Source: Tannerellaceae bacterium (GTDB taxonomy: Bacteria; Bacteroidota; Bacteroidia; Bacteroidales; Tannerellaceae). Taken from it: 48,228 bases of DNA. The position numbers were made by a program, and so were the translations under genes. Positions within the stretch are counted from its first letter, which is position 1. Each line of letters opens with the position of its first letter. Shown here in pieces: positions 26,872 through 34,797 of this stretch. The DNA lies in NCBI GenBank assembly GCA_031288615.1, contig JAITRC010000022.1, forward strand, positions 1-48,228. The letters run 5' to 3'. Below the pieces are notes generated by a model. It was not told where the DNA came from. It made no database searches and saw only the letters and a list, made by a program, of their open reading frames with translations.

Positions 26872-28188
26872 ATGCCCGAACAGCAAAATATAGAATACAA
26901 ATCAAACTGGCACGACAACTATTTGAAGTGGGTCTGTGGTTTTGCGAATGCCCAAGGTGGACAAATTTACATTGGGAAAAAAGATACGGGAGAAGTCATT
27001 GGTATAGATAATTACGAACGACTGATAGAGGAAATTCCCAACAAGATAAAGAATTTTATTGGGATTATTGCTGATGTTAACCTTTTGTGTCAAGACGATA
27101 AATACTACATTGAGATAGTCGTGCAGCCTTATTCCGTACCTATATCCTTACATGGAATTTACCATTATCGTAGCGGTAGTGTGAAGCAGGAGTTGACGGG
27201 AGTAGCTCTTAATGAGTTTTTGCTTAAACGAGCTGGTTTGACTTGGGATGAGGTAATAGAACCGAAAGCTACTTTTGGAGATATTGATGAAGAAACGTTT
27301 CGTTTGTATCTTCAAATGGCCAAAGAGAAAGGAAGGATGCCTAATACAGAGGGGCTGACAATCGAACAACTTTTTGAGAAATTGCGGCTTAGTGAAAACG
27401 GACAGCTTAAGCGTGCAGCCATTATTATGTTCGGTAAAGATCCCATTCGTTTTTGTCCGGGGGCATTTGTGAAAATGGGACGTTTTGGCAAAAGCGATAC
27501 GGATTTACGTTTTCAGGAAGTGGTAGAAGGGAATATAATTGTATTATTAAGGAATGTAATAGAACAACTGAATCATAAATTTCTTATTCGGCCGATAGAG
27601 TTTGAAGGTTTATACCGCATTGAAAAGCATGAATATCCGGTACCGGCCATTCGGGAAATGCTGTTAAACGCATTAATACACAGGACTTATATGGGCTCCT
27701 TTGTGCAAATACGGGTTTATGATGATAAAATCAGTATTTGGAACGATGGAGGGTTACCGCAGGGAATAAATTTAGAGCAGTTGAAACAACCTCATGCGTC
27801 GAAGCCTCGCAATTTGATTATAGCTGATGTCTGTTTCAAAGGCGGATTGATAGATACTTGGGGACGGGGGACAGTCAAAATCATGGAAACTTGTATAGAG
27901 GCCGGGCTCCCTGAACCTGAATGGATAGAGCGTGACGGGGGATTTTTGGTTACATTATTTAAGGATAAGCTCACGGAGGAGTATTTGGTAAAGCAGGGAC
28001 TCAACGCAAGGCAGCTAAAGGCCGTGCAGTACGTAAAAGAGAAAGGGAGGATAACAAATAAGGAGTATCAAGAGATAAACAAAATATCCAGAAGAACAGC
28101 TACTTATGAGCTGAAGGAGTTATTAGAAAAGTTCGATATATTAAAGATGTCCGGTGCAGGAGCTACCACTTTTTATGAATTACTGTGA
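26872..28188 (+). CDS. AlbA_2 (Schlafen-type) DNA-binding domain plus ATPase domain protein, putative regulator
   Basis: A 438-residue protein with the common AlbA_2/HATPase_c_4 architecture. ATG 26872 (MPEQQNIEYKSNWHDN) gives the family start, where the AlbA_2 domain normally begins with E-x-K; an open frame further upstream is not used because it crosses the promoter. Motifs: FANAQGGQIYIGKKDTGEVI in the N-terminal domain; PVPAIREMLLNALIHRTY, IWNDGGLPQG and TWGRGTVKIMETC in the GHKL-like ATPase part; then a winged helix at the C-terminus (ITNKEYQEINKISRRTATYE). Such proteins are usually called transcriptional regulators or ATP-dependent helicase-like, but the function is poorly established. 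AT-rich, and possibly acquired together with the preceding barrel gene. It is followed immediately by the GCGCAA repeats. Confidence 0.88.
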   Translation: MPEQQNIEYKSNWHDNYLKWVCGFANAQGGQIYIGKKDTGEVIGIDNYERLIEEIPNKIKNFIGIIADVNLLCQDDKYYIEIVVQPYSVPISLHGIYHYRSGSVKQELTGVALNEFLLKRAGLTWDEVIEPKATFGDIDEETFRLYLQMAKEKGRMPNTEGLTIEQLFEKLRLSENGQLKRAAIIMFGKDPIRFCPGAFVKMGRFGKSDTDLRFQEVVEGNIIVLLRNVIEQLNHKFLIRPIEFEGLYRIEKHEYPVPAIREMLLNALIHRTYMGSFVQIRVYDDKISIWNDGGLPQGINLEQLKQPHASKPRNLIIADVCFKGGLIDTWGRGTVKIMETCIEAGLPEPEWIERDGGFLVTLFKDKLTEEYLVKQGLNARQLKAVQYVKEKGRITNKEYQEINKISRRTATYELKELLEKFDILKMSGAGATTFYELL

Positions 28189-28190
28189 TC

Positions 28191-28236
28191 GCGCAAATCG
28201 CGCAACGATTGCGCAAAAACCGCGCAAACCGCGCAA
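28191..28236. repeat. Five GCGCAA repeats at 9-11 bp spacing
   Basis: GCGCAA occurs at 28191, 28200, 28211, 28222 and 28231, spaced 9, 11, 11 and 9 bases. The array fills most of the 52-base gap between two convergent stop codons. The spacing is close to one DNA helical turn, so it could be a protein-binding array; a decayed coding tail or slippage product is the alternative. Confidence 0.7.
28200..28214. terminator. Inverted repeat between convergent genes
   Basis: GCGCAA-CGA-TTGCGC is a perfect 6-bp inverted repeat with a 3-base loop. No T-run follows on either strand, so terminator activity is doubtful; it may instead be part of the GCGCAA array. Confidence 0.3.
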
Positions 28237-28240
28237 AATC

Positions 28241-30826
28241 TCAGAACGTGAACCGGAGGGCTAGGCGAATAGCTCCTTTACGAAGGGAGGCCGCGCCCTC
28301 ATGGGCATCCAGGTAGGTCAGGCGGCGATAGTAGTCGAGACGTAAGCACTTGAAGATATTCTCCACCCCCACACTAGCCTCCACATAAGGTAGTTTGCCC
28401 AAAGGGCGGGTATCCTCCGGAAAATCAAATAGGCGGGATGACCCCGACAGCAACGGGTTCTCCGGATTATTCAAGGCAGAAAGGGTGCCCCAGAATGCAT
28501 TGACGGAAACAACCTCCCTGAATTTGAGCCGGTTGATAATCGGTATACGGTTCAGTATCCACCCTTTGAGGTAGTACGTGGCGTACAGCGACACGTAGCG
28601 GTCGGACACAAACTCCACAGGGCGCATCAGGTTGAACGCCTCCGGTTGGATGGTAAAGCTCTGGTTGGCGTTCGGCAGGATGAGTAGCGGGAAGGGTACC
28701 GTATTCCAGATTCCCCCCGCCTTGACTTTGGCGTCAAGGTGTCCGAAGGAGGAAAACCAGATCCGTTTCTCCGCACTCACTTCAGTATGGTGGTAGGAAT
28801 ATTTGCCCCCAAAAAGACCCTTGATACCCATGTAGTGGGAAAGTGTCAGAATGGGGATGTCTTTGGAAGAGAGGTTGAGGCGTGAATCCCTGCCCCTTCG
28901 GGAATTGAATGCCGGTTCGTTAGGGGCATAGCGGAGGGTCAGGCCGGTCTCGGTGGTCGTGAACGCCTGGATATCAAAGTCGTTCAGAGGTTTGTAGTAG
29001 AGCGTGCCGGCGGCCTCATTATTACTACGCTGTAGCCACGTCTTGAAAGAGAATCCGGAAGGGAACTCCCGCTCATAGCTCAAGGCCGTCTTTCGGATAT
29101 ACTGCATCTTGGCGGAATCTTTGCTCATACCCGGCGGCGAAACAAACAGATTGTCCTTACTGGTATATAGGAAATCCTGACCCAGCGTATAGATGTCATA
29201 CTCGCAGAGGAAAGATAGCGCATGGATGGGCGATTCCTTGACATGTACCTTCTTGGGATTGAAGCTGTAGGTGAGGTTGGTTTGGTACTTAAACCGCCTG
29301 TCATTCAGCCCGTAAGCCAGGTACCCTGCCGCAAAGAGGCGAGGATGGAGTTGCGCCGTAGTCATACCGCCCGCCCGAAAGCGCAAACCTTCGACGCTGT
29401 TCCCGCTCAGGGCAGTATTCACAGGGCCAAAATCGAACACACTACGGCTTTGGTCTGCCCTTGTGGGGATATACCCCGATATGAGTATCTCTCCTGTCTT
29501 GATCAGTACATTGAAAATCGGTACACCTTGTAATTCCTTAAGCAAGCTGCTGAGGATATCCTCCCTTTCCCGCAGGGGGAAGGGGCGTGCCTGTCGCCAA
29601 AAGGTATCCGTTTGTGCTTCGGCTAAGGGGAGGATATGCATGTCACCGGATAGGGCGAACACACTGTCCGCATCAGGGTTAAAGTCATATCCGTCGTAGC
29701 TACGTACTTGGTGTGCGTAGATGCGGGGAACACTCTTAGTCGCAAGAAAGCTGATATAGGTGTTCTCTTCCGACACCACCCACGTACTGTCCTCTCCTTG
29801 GCGGAAAGCCTGTTCAATACGAAGCTGGTCTACCCAATTGATATTCGCTTTGTGGGACAAGTTAAGTATCAATTTTTTAACGGCAAACCTCCCGTCAAGC
29901 GTCACCGACATCTTTCCCGTAAACCCGTAACCCTCACTATTGGCAGGCACAAACGCCAACGTTGCACAGCGATTTCCCTCCACTTCGGTCGTGTCTATAA
30001 TGTAAAAATGGTAGTACGACAGACCAATAGCCGTGTTAAGGGGGCTTACAAAGCGGCTAAGCAGTATCGTGATATTATTCTCAAAGATGTTAACGGGACG
30101 GAATATCTCCTGTATATTGGCCGAAAGAGTTCCGTTCTGGTCTATCGTCTCGTCGACACCTTCCTGACGGCGACCTTTGACTATGATGCGGGACGTCTCC
30201 GGTGAACGGCGGTAATACTTCTCCGACAGTGTTTCGCGCATTGACAGGGTCAGTATCGGCTGACCCGTAAGGGCTGAGGTATCGGTATAGTTCTTCACAA
30301 AAGCGAATCGTTTCATGAAGCCTTTGTCGAGGTTAGGCTGGAAGTCATCCCACGCCAGTGACAGTTTCTCGTACACCTGCACACTATACCCGGCTTTCGC
30401 CTCAATGCGGTTCTCCCCCTTGTGGGCGATGACTTGGTGCGCAAGGTCGATGGCAGGATTGTCATGACGGGAATAACGTTCCCGCTTCGGTTTCACCGTC
30501 ACTTCCTTCAACTCAAACGCCACCGGCTTCAGCATCACCGTCAATTCCTCACCGGTGATCCTCTCCCGCTTCGTCTCATAGCCCAGAAACGAAGCCGACA
30601 CGTATGATGCACCCGCTTTATTCGGTAGACTGAAATAGCCTTCGACATCCGTGATACCTCCCTGTTTTTCATGGCCTTCGGCACCTCCCTCAAACACAAC
30701 AGACACGAACGCTAAGGCCTCTCCCGTTAACGAATCTTTGACTATCCCCTTCACCGTCTCTGCCGACATATAACCGCTTGTCAGCCACAGCCCCACGAGA
30801 AATCCCAATATCTTTCGTCCTAACAT
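28241..30826 (-). CDS. DUF5686 / CarboxypepD_reg-like outer-membrane protein
   Basis: An 861-residue protein of the DUF5686 family, widespread in Bacteroidetes. The order is a signal peptide (MLGRKILGFLVGLWLTSGYM), a carboxypeptidase-regulatory-like domain (TVKGIVKDSLTGEALAFVSV through about residue 100), then the long DUF5686 region with VTVKPKRERYSRHDNPAIDL at its start and a beta-rich C-terminus ending RLALRFTF. The terminal aromatic residue and alternating strands suggest an outer-membrane barrel. The function is unknown; no partner gene is adjacent. Normal length. A TATGTTTG -7-like site lies only 5 bases before the ATG, so transcription may be nearly leaderless or start further upstream. 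Confidence 0.9.
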   Translation of the reverse strand: MLGRKILGFLVGLWLTSGYMSAETVKGIVKDSLTGEALAFVSVVFEGGAEGHEKQGGITDVEGYFSLPNKAGASYVSASFLGYETKRERITGEELTVMLKPVAFELKEVTVKPKRERYSRHDNPAIDLAHQVIAHKGENRIEAKAGYSVQVYEKLSLAWDDFQPNLDKGFMKRFAFVKNYTDTSALTGQPILTLSMRETLSEKYYRRSPETSRIIVKGRRQEGVDETIDQNGTLSANIQEIFRPVNIFENNITILLSRFVSPLNTAIGLSYYHFYIIDTTEVEGNRCATLAFVPANSEGYGFTGKMSVTLDGRFAVKKLILNLSHKANINWVDQLRIEQAFRQGEDSTWVVSEENTYISFLATKSVPRIYAHQVRSYDGYDFNPDADSVFALSGDMHILPLAEAQTDTFWRQARPFPLREREDILSSLLKELQGVPIFNVLIKTGEILISGYIPTRADQSRSVFDFGPVNTALSGNSVEGLRFRAGGMTTAQLHPRLFAAGYLAYGLNDRRFKYQTNLTYSFNPKKVHVKESPIHALSFLCEYDIYTLGQDFLYTSKDNLFVSPPGMSKDSAKMQYIRKTALSYEREFPSGFSFKTWLQRSNNEAAGTLYYKPLNDFDIQAFTTTETGLTLRYAPNEPAFNSRRGRDSRLNLSSKDIPILTLSHYMGIKGLFGGKYSYHHTEVSAEKRIWFSSFGHLDAKVKAGGIWNTVPFPLLILPNANQSFTIQPEAFNLMRPVEFVSDRYVSLYATYYLKGWILNRIPIINRLKFREVVSVNAFWGTLSALNNPENPLLSGSSRLFDFPEDTRPLGKLPYVEASVGVENIFKCLRLDYYRRLTYLDAHEGAASLRKGAIRLALRFTF

Positions 30827-30830
30827 ACGG

Positions 30831-30838
30831 CAAACATA
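30831..30838 (-). promoter_or_regulatory. Possible -7 element for the DUF5686 gene
   Basis: TATGTTTG on the minus strand fits TAnnTTTG but lies 4 bases before the ATG at 30826, implying a leaderless message if used. No -33 box seen. Confidence 0.25.
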
Positions 30839-30850
30839 GTCTTTTCCTAC

Positions 30851-30858
30851 TACCTTTG
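30851..30858 (+). promoter_or_regulatory. -7 element for rbfA
   Basis: TACCTTTG on the plus strand, 35 bases before the rbfA ATG. Confidence 0.5.
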
Positions 30859-30893
30859 CCGCCCCATTGGGGAGAAACTTTTAGAGAAAGGTT

Positions 30894-31235
30894 ATGGAAG
30901 GGACAAGACTTAATAAAGTAAACAGACTGTTACAAAAAGAGCTTGGTATTCTCTTTCAGGAGCAGACGCAAGCCTTACGGGGCACTTTCGTGTCGGTCAG
31001 CATTGTCCGTGTAAGTCCCGACTTAGGGATGGCTAAGGTCTACCTTAGCCTTTTTCCTGAAGAGAATGCCTCCCAAATGCTTGAGGCCATTCGCAACAAC
31101 AGCCGCACCTTACGCTATGACTTGGGGCAGCGTATCGGCAAGCAGCTACGCAAGGTGCCCGAGCTGGCATTCTTTAGGGATGACTCTCTGAGCTACTTGG
31201 ATCGTATTGACCAACTCTTGCAAGGCGAGTCATGA
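30894..31235 (+). CDS. rbfA: Ribosome-binding factor A
   Basis: RbfA of 113 residues, a 30S maturation factor with a KH-like fold needed for 16S rRNA 5' processing and cold adaptation. Recognisable elements: RLNKVNRLLQKELGILFQEQ at the N-terminus, VSVSIVRVSPDLGMAKVYLS in the core strands, and KQLRKVPELAFFRDDSLSYL followed by DRIDQLL at the end. Length is normal. The last codons overlap the start of the permease gene (ATGA overlap), implying translational coupling. It has its own TACCTTTG promoter, divergent from DUF5686. Confidence 0.95.
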   Translation: MEGTRLNKVNRLLQKELGILFQEQTQALRGTFVSVSIVRVSPDLGMAKVYLSLFPEENASQMLEAIRNNSRTLRYDLGQRIGKQLRKVPELAFFRDDSLSYLDRIDQLLQGES

Positions 31236-32482
31236 ATTTCCCTTTCCGCATTGCTGCTCGATACCTGTTTGCCCGCAAGTCCCATACGGCGGTCAACGTG
31301 GTGACTGCTGTTTCGGCCTGCGGGGTAGCGGTGGTGACGGCGGCTCTGGTTTGTGCCTTGTCGGTATTGAATGGGTTTCACGACCTCACGGCAAAGATGT
31401 TCGGGCAGTTGGACCCCACCCTCCGCGTGACCCCTGCCAAGGGGAAGACCCTTGCCTTCAATGATGGGAATCTCTACCGCCTTTGGGAGATCTCGGGGAT
31501 AGCCGGCATTTGCGGCGTCTTGCAGGACAATGCCCTTATCCGATATGGCGACCGCCAGGTCATTGGTGTAGTCAAAGGCGTGGAGCCGGCCTTCCGGTGG
31601 ATGAGCGGCATTAACAATGTGTTGATTGACGGAGACTTCCTTTTGCGTGAGGATGTGACCGATTACGCCACCTTAGGCATTGGCATGGCTTACTCCTTGG
31701 GAGTACGTCCCGGATTTACGGAGCCTCTTTCCCTTTACGCCCCCAAAAGGAACGAGCGCCTCAATTTAGCTAACCCACTCTCTTCTTTCCATACGGAGTA
31801 TGCCTACGTGGGAGGGGTGTTCAGTATCAACCAGCAGGCTTATGACGACAGTTATGTCATCGTGCCCATAGACCTTGCACGTTCCCTTTTCCATTACAAA
31901 GAGGCAACTTGGTCGGCGTTAGAATTGGCGTTGCAACCCTCCGAATCGGTAACGACTTTAAAAGAAAATATACAAAGTATACTTGGAAGTGCTTATAAGG
32001 TAGAAGATCGTTACGAACAGCAGTCGGATGCCTTCAAAATGATGCAGGTGGAAAAGCTGATGATCTTCTTCATCCTCAGCTTCATCCTCTTTGTTGCCCT
32101 CTTTAATGTGATCGGCACCTTATCCTTATTGATGATTGAGAAGGAGGCCGATTCGCGCACCCTCCGTAATCTTGGTGCCGATGCCGCCTCCGTACGTAGC
32201 ATCTTCCTCATCGAAGGGTGGATGATTGCCGGACTCGGTGCACTCACTGGGCTGGTGGCCGGCTTGCTGCTTTGCGGCGCACAGCAGATGTTCGGCCTCA
32301 TACGGTTAGGTGGGGAGGCGGGGCACTTCATTGTAGACACCTATCCCGTCAAGGTAGAGCTTCTTGACCTGGCCGGCATCCTGGCCACCGTCCTTCTGGT
32401 GGGCTTTATGTCGTCTCTATATGCAGTGTTTCTTCGGGCGAGAAAGAAAGGATCTTCCTTAGCGGAGTCCCTGTTTCAATAG
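31232..32482 (+). CDS. FtsX-like ABC transporter permease, LolC/LolE type
   Basis: Predicted inner-membrane permease of 416 residues, related to the LolC/LolE lipoprotein-releasing system and the MacB/FtsX superfamily. Order: N-terminal helix (FPFRIAARYLFARKSHTAVN, then a hydrophobic stretch), a large periplasmic domain (about 45-265), and three C-terminal helices including LMIFFILSFILFVALFNVIG and AGILATVLLVGFMSSLYAVF. The cognate ATPase is not in the window. The start overlaps rbfA by 4 bases, an arrangement common in Bacteroides. Its last 77 bases overlap the 3' end of the convergent larC gene. Confidence 0.9.
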   Translation: MNFPFRIAARYLFARKSHTAVNVVTAVSACGVAVVTAALVCALSVLNGFHDLTAKMFGQLDPTLRVTPAKGKTLAFNDGNLYRLWEISGIAGICGVLQDNALIRYGDRQVIGVVKGVEPAFRWMSGINNVLIDGDFLLREDVTDYATLGIGMAYSLGVRPGFTEPLSLYAPKRNERLNLANPLSSFHTEYAYVGGVFSINQQAYDDSYVIVPIDLARSLFHYKEATWSALELALQPSESVTTLKENIQSILGSAYKVEDRYEQQSDAFKMMQVEKLMIFFILSFILFVALFNVIGTLSLLMIEKEADSRTLRNLGADAASVRSIFLIEGWMIAGLGALTGLVAGLLLCGAQQMFGLIRLGGEAGHFIVDTYPVKVELLDLAGILATVLLVGFMSSLYAVFLRARKKGSSLAESLFQ

Positions 32483-33635
32483 CTAAGCGGCGAGCATCCC
32501 TGTACACCACCGCCGCTTGCGCTTTGCCTTCCATAATCACCTCTTTAGCCTGAAGATGCCCGAAAGGAGACTTCACCAGCAGGTTGGGGCGAATAAGGTC
32601 TTCGCGTTGCATCCATTGACGACGGATACCTATAGTCGCAATCTCGGTAAAGATGATTCGTTCAAGTGCGGTCACCGCATTCTCCTCACAGAGCACGGAG
32701 AGCACGGTCACGGAACAGCCTTTTTTCAGATGGATAGGAACAAAGTACACTTCCTCCGCCCCCGATGAGAGCAGACGCTCCATCACCAAACCAAGCGCCT
32801 CGGGGGTTATATTGTCTATATTCGTCTCCAGAATCGTCAAGGAATCAGTCCCTTCACCCTTGTTATCTCCGGATAGGGTTTCCCCAAGAACGACCCGCAG
32901 TAGATGTGGCAACGTATAGTCCTTATCTCCCGCACCATACCCCACACCTATCGGTTGCATACCCGGCATGACGCCGAAAGATTCGGCCAGCTCGGCAATA
33001 ATGGCGGCGCCCACCGGCGTGGTCAGCTCGCCGGACACTAACGTATGTTGGCGGAATGGTATCCGGCGAGAAGCGAATAGGTCTGCAACAGTCGGTACAG
33101 GCAGGGGAAACATCCCTTGCAGTGAGTCCACCATCCCCGTACCGTCATACTGGACGGAGGCCATGATCTTTTTTGGCGCAAGCTGATGGATACAAAGGGC
33201 TGTGCCCACGATATGGAGGATGGAGGTAAGGCTGTCGGCTTCCTTGAAATGCACCTCCTGCACAGGTACTTTTTGAAGCTTGGCTTCAGTCTCCGCCAGA
33301 CGTTGAAAGATGCGCAAGGACATATCCTTCGCCGCTTCGGGGATGCCGGCGGTTGCCAGAACGGTCTTGATTGCTTCCATAGACGCATGCTCACTTCGGT
33401 GTACCAGGTGGTTGGGGTGAGGGGTATAGTCCGTACGGTCATTGAGCATGACATTGACTTTGAGCGATTGCAGCCCATATTTATCCACCGAATGAACATA
33501 TAATTCCCATCCCGTAAGCCCAAGATTGCGCAGCTGGCGGATCAGCCACCCTTCGTCCACACCCAAGTCCATGAGTGCCCCAAGTGTCTTATCTCCGCTT
33601 ATACCGGCGAAACAATCGAAATAGAGTATGCGCAT
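32406..33635 (-). CDS. larC: LarC-like nickel-pincer cofactor biosynthesis protein, divergent
   Basis: Homologue (409 residues) of LarC, the nickel insertase that completes the nickel-pincer cofactor of lactate racemase. ATG 33635 gives MRILYFDCFAGISGDK, the family start. The N- and C-terminal parts are in one frame, so no programmed frameshift is needed as in Lactobacillus. Some blocks are conserved (GELTTPVGAAIIAELAES, ETNIDNITPEALGLVMERLL), but others depart: the usual GDM is GDK, and the HxHEVGAxDS-like motif reads VHFKEADSLTSILHIVG, losing the second His. No larA, larB or larE is nearby. It may serve another enzyme or be degenerating. It is coupled to the upstream barrel gene by a one-base stop/start overlap, and its 3' end overlaps the convergent permease gene by 77 bases. 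Confidence 0.82.
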   Translation of the reverse strand: MRILYFDCFAGISGDKTLGALMDLGVDEGWLIRQLRNLGLTGWELYVHSVDKYGLQSLKVNVMLNDRTDYTPHPNHLVHRSEHASMEAIKTVLATAGIPEAAKDMSLRIFQRLAETEAKLQKVPVQEVHFKEADSLTSILHIVGTALCIHQLAPKKIMASVQYDGTGMVDSLQGMFPLPVPTVADLFASRRIPFRQHTLVSGELTTPVGAAIIAELAESFGVMPGMQPIGVGYGAGDKDYTLPHLLRVVLGETLSGDNKGEGTDSLTILETNIDNITPEALGLVMERLLSSGAEEVYFVPIHLKKGCSVTVLSVLCEENAVTALERIIFTEIATIGIRRQWMQREDLIRPNLLVKSPFGHLQAKEVIMEGKAQAAVVYRDARRLAIETGTPLRKILSFSPEETLHIETT

Positions 33636-34693
33636 CAGTGTCTCCGAATAAAGTCTAAACAATTAGCAAGGTCTGCATAGAGGTGAAGCATCTGCTCATG
33701 CCCTACTCCCCGGTCACCCGTATGGAGCGAATAGGTAAAGGCTATCTGCACCTGCCGCAGGTGCACAAAAGTATAGGAAAAGTCTGTCCGATTGTACAGG
33801 CTTTGACGGTAGACAGGGTCTCCCCAATACAGTTGCGATCCATGCTCAGGAAACACCTGCTGGGGATCGCCGCAATAGAATGAATTGACTATCCCGAAAC
33901 CATAGTGACCCAGACGAAGCTCGGCCAGGAAGCCTTGCGGCATATGAAAGCGGTCAAGGGCTCGATTGCGTTCCATGCCTATACTATGCCCTATCGTCAC
34001 ATCCGCCTCATCTATGGGGATGAGACCGGTAAGGTCTACACCCACCGTAAGAAGTTGCAATCCATTGTCATACAAGGATTCTTCCACATCGGGGTTCGCC
34101 GAAAAGGCGTAATGAAAGAGGTACCCGAAGAGGCGGGTGTGGAAGCGGCGATAGTTCCAACCCGCCGACAAGCCCACAAGAAAGGACTCCCTGTCTTCAA
34201 ACGTCCGGTGCCCTGTCCAGTCAAGCCAAGCATTCGCAAACACCCCCTTCCCGCGCAGCTCGTAGAAGACACCGTTAAGGACTGTCCGGTAGCTCGCCAC
34301 CGAATCGCGAAAGAACATGCGCGGGTAGTTGCCTATAGTCTCCCTTCGGGGGAAAGCGCCGATGTAGTAACGCAGATGTTCCTGGTGTGCACTGTAGTAC
34401 ACTATCGGTGTGGTAGCCGTGAAGGAGGTCTTGCTACCATACTCGTGGATGCCGGAAAAGCCGGCCATCACGGCCGACGTGGTATCCCACCGGAAGCCTG
34501 CCACTCCTCCCAATTGAACACCTGCCTCCGTGCGGGAAGGTTTGATCCCCCCAATTCCAAACTCGGGGTTATCAAAGAAGGAGTGTACCCCTATACCGAT
34601 AACGGCTTCTTGTGACCACAGGCCTAACGGTATGACAGTAAATCCCAAACATAACGCAAAAGTCATTAGTTGATAGCGAATACAATCGTACAT
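33635..34693 (-). CDS. Predicted outer-membrane beta-barrel protein of unknown function
   Basis: A 352-residue protein with a probable signal peptide (MTFALCLGFTVIPLGLWSQ from residue 10; the first residues MYDCIRYQL may not be used). The mature part is rich in Gly and aromatic residues with alternating strands (GLSAGWNYRRFHTRLFGYLF, HYGFGIVNSFYCGD), consistent with an outer-membrane barrel. The C-terminus carries a distinctive YSLHTGDRGVGHEQMLHLYA. No named family is recognised with confidence. Its TGA stop shares a base with the larC ATG, so the two are translationally coupled. A TACCTTTG -7 element lies 38 bases upstream, back to back with that of the polyprenyl synthetase. Confidence 0.78.
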   Translation of the reverse strand: MYDCIRYQLMTFALCLGFTVIPLGLWSQEAVIGIGVHSFFDNPEFGIGGIKPSRTEAGVQLGGVAGFRWDTTSAVMAGFSGIHEYGSKTSFTATTPIVYYSAHQEHLRYYIGAFPRRETIGNYPRMFFRDSVASYRTVLNGVFYELRGKGVFANAWLDWTGHRTFEDRESFLVGLSAGWNYRRFHTRLFGYLFHYAFSANPDVEESLYDNGLQLLTVGVDLTGLIPIDEADVTIGHSIGMERNRALDRFHMPQGFLAELRLGHYGFGIVNSFYCGDPQQVFPEHGSQLYWGDPVYRQSLYNRTDFSYTFVHLRQVQIAFTYSLHTGDRGVGHEQMLHLYADLANCLDFIRRH

Positions 34694-34730
34694 TCCGGAT
34701 TATAATTGTAAAAGTACTCCACAAGCACGA

Positions 34731-34738
34731 CAAAGGTA
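34731..34738 (-). promoter_or_regulatory. -7 element for the barrel-larC pair
   Basis: TACCTTTG on the minus strand, about 38 bases before ATG 34693. Confidence 0.5.
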
Positions 34739-34760
34739 GACGTTTTTCTTTCGCTTCGCT

Positions 34761-34768
34761 TACCTTTG
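34761..34768 (+). promoter_or_regulatory. -7 element for the polyprenyl synthetase
   Basis: TACCTTTG on the plus strand, 29 bases before ATG 34798, divergent from the minus-strand -7 element 22 bases away. Confidence 0.5.
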
Positions 34769-34797
34769 CGGCGTGCATAAGGGGCTAAGGTAAAAAG

